From the NCBI GenBank assembly GCA_008360975.2, contig VLJF02000034.1:1757810-1821809 (forward strand): 64,000 nucleotides of DNA, read 5' to 3'. Below the pieces are notes generated by a model. That model had not been told where the DNA came from. It searched no databases and saw only the letters and a list, made by a program, of their open reading frames with translations. The stretch's first letter is position 1. Every line of letters begins with the position of its first letter. This DNA comes from Lichenostomus cassidix (lineage: Eukaryota > Chordata > Aves > Passeriformes > Meliphagidae). This document shows positions 60,625-64,000 of the stretch, piece after piece. The position numbers were made by a program, and so were the translations under genes.

Positions 60625-63244
60625 GTGAGTGACCAGTGACCACCAGTATGGACCAGTATGGACCAGTATGGACCAGTGACCATCCAGGGTTAACAGTGTC
60701 CATTCAGGGTTATGGGATTGGGGTTGTTTATACATCTGCCAGGACCTTGCTGGCCATCCTGCGGCTGGCCACTGCCCTGGTGAGTGACCAGTGACCACCA
60801 GTATGGACCAGTATGGACCAGTATGGACCAGTGACCATTAGTGACCTTTATATAGTAATGGGTTGGGGTTGTTTATACATCTGCCAGGACCTTGCTGGCC
60901 ATCCTGCGCCTGGCCACTGCCCTGGTGAGTGACCAGTATGGACCAGTATGGACCAGTATGGACCAGTGACCACCAGTGACCATTATAGCCCAAAGATTAG
61001 AGTGCAGATCAGGTTGTTTATACATCTGCCAGGACCTTGCTGGCCATCCTGCGCCTGGCCACTGCCCTGGTGAGTGACCAGTAGTGACCAGTATGGACCA
61101 GTAGTGACCAGTGACCAGTATGGACCAGTGACCATCAGTGACCAGCAGTGACCATTAGTGACCTTTATATAGCAATGGTTTGGGGCTGTTTATACATCTG
61201 CCAGGACCTTGCTGGCCATCCTGCGCCTGGCCACTGCCCTGGTGAGTGACCAGTGACCACCAGTATGGACCAGTATGGACCAGTATGGACCAGTATGGAC
61301 CAGTATGGTTATTATCCAAAATTTAATCCAAAATTAGCCAAAAATTACCCAAAAATGAGGTAAAAATGGATCTAAAATTGACCCAAAATTGACCCAAAAA
61401 TGAGCTAAAAATGAGGTAAAAATGGATCTAAAATTGACCCAAAATTGACCCAAAATTAACCAAAAGTTATCCAAAAATGAGGTAAAAATGGATCTAAAAT
61501 TGGATAAAATTGACCCAAAATCATCTCCAAAATTAGCCAAAAATTACCCAAAAATGAGGTAAAAATGGATCTGAAATTGACCCAAAATTAACCAAAAAAT
61601 TCCCCAAAAATGAGGTAAAAATGGATCTGAAATTGACCCAAAATTGACCCAAAATTAACCAAAAAATTACCCAAAAATGAGGTAAAAATGGATCTGAAAT
61701 TGACCCAAAATTAACCAAAAATTATCCAAAAATGAGGCAAAAATGGATCTGAAATTGACCCAAAATTGACCCAAAATTAAGGAAAATTACCCAAAAATGA
61801 GCTAAAAATGGATCTGAAATTGGATAAAATTGATCAATTTTGAGTCAATTTTGGGTCAATTTTGAGTCAATTTTTGACACAATTTTGGGACAATTTGAGC
61901 AAATTTTGGGTCAATTTGGGTCAATTTTGAGTCAATTTTGAGTCAATTTTGAGTCAATTTTGGGTCAATTTTGGGTTAAATTTTGGGTAAAATTTTGGGT
62001 TAAATTTGCCCAATTTTGGGTTTTTTCCAGGCCAGACTTCGCCTGGGGGATGAAGTGATTTTGGGTCAATTTTATCTCATTTTAGATCCATTTTTAGCTC
62101 ATTTTTAGCTCATTTTTAGCTCAATTTTGGGTCAATTTTAGATCAATTTTTACCTCATATTTGGGTCAATTTTTGGCTAATTTTGGGTCAATTTTAGATC
62201 AATTTTTACCTCATTTTTGGGCTTCTTTTGCCAATTTTAACCATTTTATTCCATTTTTTCTCCATTTTTTCCCCAATTTTTCCCGATTTTCCCGATTTTC
62301 CAGTTTTTTTTTTCAATTTTCCCTCTAAATTTTGGGTTAAATTTTGGGTTAAATTTATTTTGGGTTTTTTCCAGGCCAGACTTCGCCTGGGGGATGAAGT
62401 GATTTTGGGTCAATTTTATCCATTTTAGTCATTTTTATCATTTTTGTCATTTGGGTCAATTTTAGATCCATTTTTACCTCATTTTTGGGTCAATTTTTGG
62501 CTATTTGTCAATTTTAGATCCATTTTTACCTCATTTTTGGGTCAATTTTTGGCTAATTTTGGGTCAATTTTAGCCAATTTTTGGAGTCATTTTTTGTCCA
62601 TTTTTCTTTTTTTTGCCAATTTTTTAACCATTTTATTCCATTTTTTCTCCATTTTTCCTCGATTTTTTCCCGATTTTTTCCCGATTTTCCCAGTTTTTTT
62701 TTTAACATTTCCACAAAATTTCACATTAAATTTTGGGTTAAATTTTGGGTTAAATTTCCGAAATTTTGGGTTTTTTCCAGGCCAGACTTCGCCTGGGGGA
62801 TGAAGTGATTTTGGGTCAATTTTATCCAATTTTAGATCCATTTTTACCTCATTTTTGGGTCAAATTTTGGCTAATTTTGGGTCAATTTCAGATCCATTTT
62901 TACCTCATTTTTGGGTCAATTTTTGGCTAATTTTGGAGCTGATTTTGGGTCAATTTTGAGTCAATTTTTGGGCTCCTTTTGCCAATTTTTAACCATTTTA
63001 TTCCATTTTTTCTCCATTTTTCCTCTATTTTTTCCCGATTTTTTCCCGATTTTCCCAGTTTTTTTTTTCAATTTTCCCTCTAAATTTTGGGTAAAATTTT
63101 GGGTTAAATTTCCGAAATTTTGGGTTTTTTCCAGGCCAGACTTCGCCTGGGGGATGAGGTGGAAAAGGATGATGTGAGTGAAGCTCTGAGGCTGCTGGAA
63201 GCTGCCAGAGAATCCCTGGGGGGAGAGCAGAATTCTGCCCAAAA
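60577..63244 (+). CDS. MCM7: DNA replication licensing factor MCM7, C-terminal part (two exon types seen)
   Basis: MCM7 is one of the six subunits of the MCM2-7 replicative helicase. Joining a TSARTLLAILRLATAL exon to the exon at 63135-63244 gives TSARTLLAILRLATALARLR and then LGDEVEKDDVSEALRLLEAA-RESLGGEQNSAQK. Human MCM7 has SARTLLAILRLSTALARLR, V-VEKEDVNEAIRLME, so the match is secure. This is the lid region after the AAA+ core, including the conserved SARTL arginine. Everything N-terminal is missing at the gap, and the last exons lie beyond 64000. Both exon types are surrounded by edge copies. The plus orientation makes it head-to-tail with COPS6, whereas in mammals COPS6 and MCM7 converge. 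Confidence 0.9.
60625..61310. repeat. Tandem array of about 150-base units with MCM7 exon ends
   Basis: Units consist of GACCAGTATGGACCAGT repeats, a linker ending GGTTGTTTA, and the MCM7 exon end with its GTGAGT donor. Exon parts lie at 60731-60779, 60876-60924, 61021-61069 and 61193-61241. All four keep the 16-codon open frame; 60731-60779 has CGG for CGC, a silent change. Confidence 0.93.
62031..62055 (+). pseudogene. MCM7 last-seen exon, acceptor-end copy 1
   Basis: TTTTTTCCAG then GCCAGACTTCGCCTGGGGGA-TGAAGT, reading ARLRLGDEV, then ATTTTGGGTCAATTTT repeat. The copies at 62375-62400 and 62781-62805 are identical in the exon part; all three have GAA for GAG, a silent change from the complete exon. 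Confidence 0.9.
62375..62400 (+). pseudogene. MCM7 last-seen exon, acceptor-end copy 2
   Basis: Same edge and exit sequence as copy 1; preceded by TTTTGGGTTTTTTCCAG. Confidence 0.9.
62781..62805 (+). pseudogene. MCM7 last-seen exon, acceptor-end copy 3
   Basis: Same edge; its upstream flank (AATTTCCGAAATTTTGGG) matches that of the complete exon at 63135, so it is the nearest relative. Confidence 0.9.
63135..63244 (+). CDS. MCM7: MCM7 exon ARLRLGDEVEKDDVSEALRL...
   Basis: 110 bases after TTTTTTCCAG reading ARLRLGDEVEKDDVSEALRL, LEAARESLGGEQNSAQ and two bases of the next codon, with a GTGAGT donor. Phase 0 at the start matches the exon ends to the left. A second GTGAGT lies inside the exon at about 63172 (GATGATGTGAGTGAAG), a possible internal donor. 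Confidence 0.93.
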
Positions 63245-63484
63245 GTGAGTAAAAAACGGGGATTTTGGGAAAATTTGGGAAAAATTTCTGATATTTGGGA
63301 TTTTGGGAGATTTGGGGGATTTGGGATTTTGGGGGAAAAAAATGGGAATTTTGGGGTTTTTTGGGTGAATTTTGGGATATTTCAAGGAAATTATGGGAAT
63401 TTTGAGCTGAATTTCTGGGAATTTTGGGTGAAATTCTGGGGATTTTGGGAAAATTTGGGATTTTCTGAATATTTGGGATATTGG

Positions 63485-63519
63485 GAATCCCTGGGGGGAG
63501 AACAGAGTTCTGCCCAAAA
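63485..63519 (+). pseudogene. MCM7 exon donor-end copy 1
   Basis: GAATCCCTGGGGGGAGAACA through TTCTGCCCAAAA and GTGAGT. Two substitutions compared with the exon. Confidence 0.9.
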
Positions 63520-63755
63520 GTGAGTAAAAAATGGGGATTTTGGGAAAATTTGGGATTTTCTGAATATTTGGGATATTTGGGATTTGGGGGATTTGGGATT
63601 TTGGGGGAAAAAATGGGAATTTTGGGGTTTTTGGGTGAATTTTGGGATATTTCAGGATTTTTGGGCTGAATTTCTGGGAATTTTGGGTGAAATTTTGGGT
63701 GAAATTCTGGGAATTTTGGGAAAATTTGGGATTTTCTGAATATTTGGGATATTGG

Positions 63756-63787
63756 GAATCCCTGGGGGAGAGCAGAATTCCCCAAAA
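63756..63787 (+). pseudogene. MCM7 exon donor-end copy 2
   Basis: As copy 1 with short deletions (CTGGGGGAG, TTCCCCAAAA); donor GTGAGC. Confidence 0.88.
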
Positions 63788-64000
63788 GTGAGCAAAAAAG
63801 GGGATTTTGGGAAAATTTGGGATTTTGGGAATATTTGGGATATTGGGGGATTTGGGATTTTGGGGGAAATTGTGGGAATTTTTGGGGTTTTTGGGTGAAT
63901 TTTGGGATATTTCGGGTGAAATTGTGGGAATTTTGGGCTGAATTTCTGGGGATTTTGGGTGAAATTCTGGGAATTTTGGGAAAATTTGGAAAAAATGGCA

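Larger units (their letters stand above)
61311..63134. repeat. AAAATTGACCCAAAATTAACC repeat with MCM7 acceptor-end copies
   Basis: To 61830 the plus strand is A-rich (GAGGTAAAAATGGATCTGAAA). It then flips to the reverse complement of the same repeat (TTTTGGGTCAATTTTAGATC), so the array contains a large inversion centred near 61830. Exon-edge copies with TTTTTTCCAG acceptors lie at 62031-62055, 62375-62400 and 62781-62805. Confidence 0.9.
63245..64000. repeat. GGGAATTTTGGGTGAAATTCTGG repeat, MCM7 intron
   Basis: A unit of about 260-270 bases recurs nearly three times, each beginning with the exon donor copy and containing GAATATTTGGGATATTGGG. No further MCM7 exon is reached before the window ends. 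Confidence 0.9.

Noticed and set aside
60577..61241. Five MCM7 segments as five genuine consecutive exons
   Set aside because: None of the four copies to the right of the first has a convincing acceptor in front of TACATCTGCC, and joining them would insert repeated helices into the helicase lid. Donor-end copies fit the pattern seen at other exons better.

Overview
The window looks like vertebrate nuclear DNA, most likely from a bird, on one of the small, gene-dense, repeat-choked microchromosomes. The proteins are unmistakably vertebrate, exons are short and obey GT-AG splicing, and almost every intron has been turned into minisatellite. The bird assignment is inferred from this style of sequence, not read from a bird-specific gene. 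Two 500-base N runs (34558-35057 and 60077-60576) are placeholder gaps.

Four genes are present. On the minus strand, AP1S1 (clathrin adaptor AP-1 sigma-1A) runs from a CpG-rich promoter and a start codon at 7684 down to 439. Its last coding exon lies beyond the left edge. Next, also on the minus strand, comes a DGAT2/MOGAT-family acyltransferase, best called MOGAT3 (exons 26391-26595, 22362-22535, 11983-12182 and 9482-9636). Its first exons are not seen and may lie in the first gap. On the plus strand, COPS6 (COP9 signalosome subunit 6) is intact over nine exons from 36955 to 56276 and joins into one 297-codon frame. Last comes the C-terminal part of MCM7 (60577-63244, plus strand), whose upstream exons must be in the second gap or elsewhere.

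Between the exons almost everything is tandem repeat, and the unit changes from intron to intron: TGGTCAACCC-like at 4.2-5.7 kb, AAATGACCCC-like at 14.3-22.3 kb, CTGCCAAAATCCCC-like at 26.6-34.5 kb, and TTTTTGGGG-like in many places. Each block is strongly strand-asymmetric (nearly G+T or nearly A+C on one strand).

The most striking feature is that the arrays have swallowed exon edges. About 59 partial exon copies lie in the introns and follow one rule: copies of an exon's acceptor end lie upstream of the exon, and copies of its donor end lie downstream. Examples are ten donor-end copies of a MOGAT3 exon, eight acceptor-end copies of another, nine acceptor-end copies of COPS6 exon 8, and five donor-end copies of an MCM7 exon. 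The COPS6 3'UTR has become an array with 14 AATAAA signals.

Upstream of AP1S1, 7.87-8.81 kb is a different array in which GGGCGTGG boxes alternate with about two dozen RFX-type X-box palindromes. The only full-length copy of the MOGAT3 exon at 22362-22535 lacks one base that well-preserved partial copies keep, which points to either a consensus error or a dying gene. The four genes do unrelated jobs (vesicle sorting, acylglycerol synthesis, cullin deneddylation, replication licensing); their link is chromosomal.
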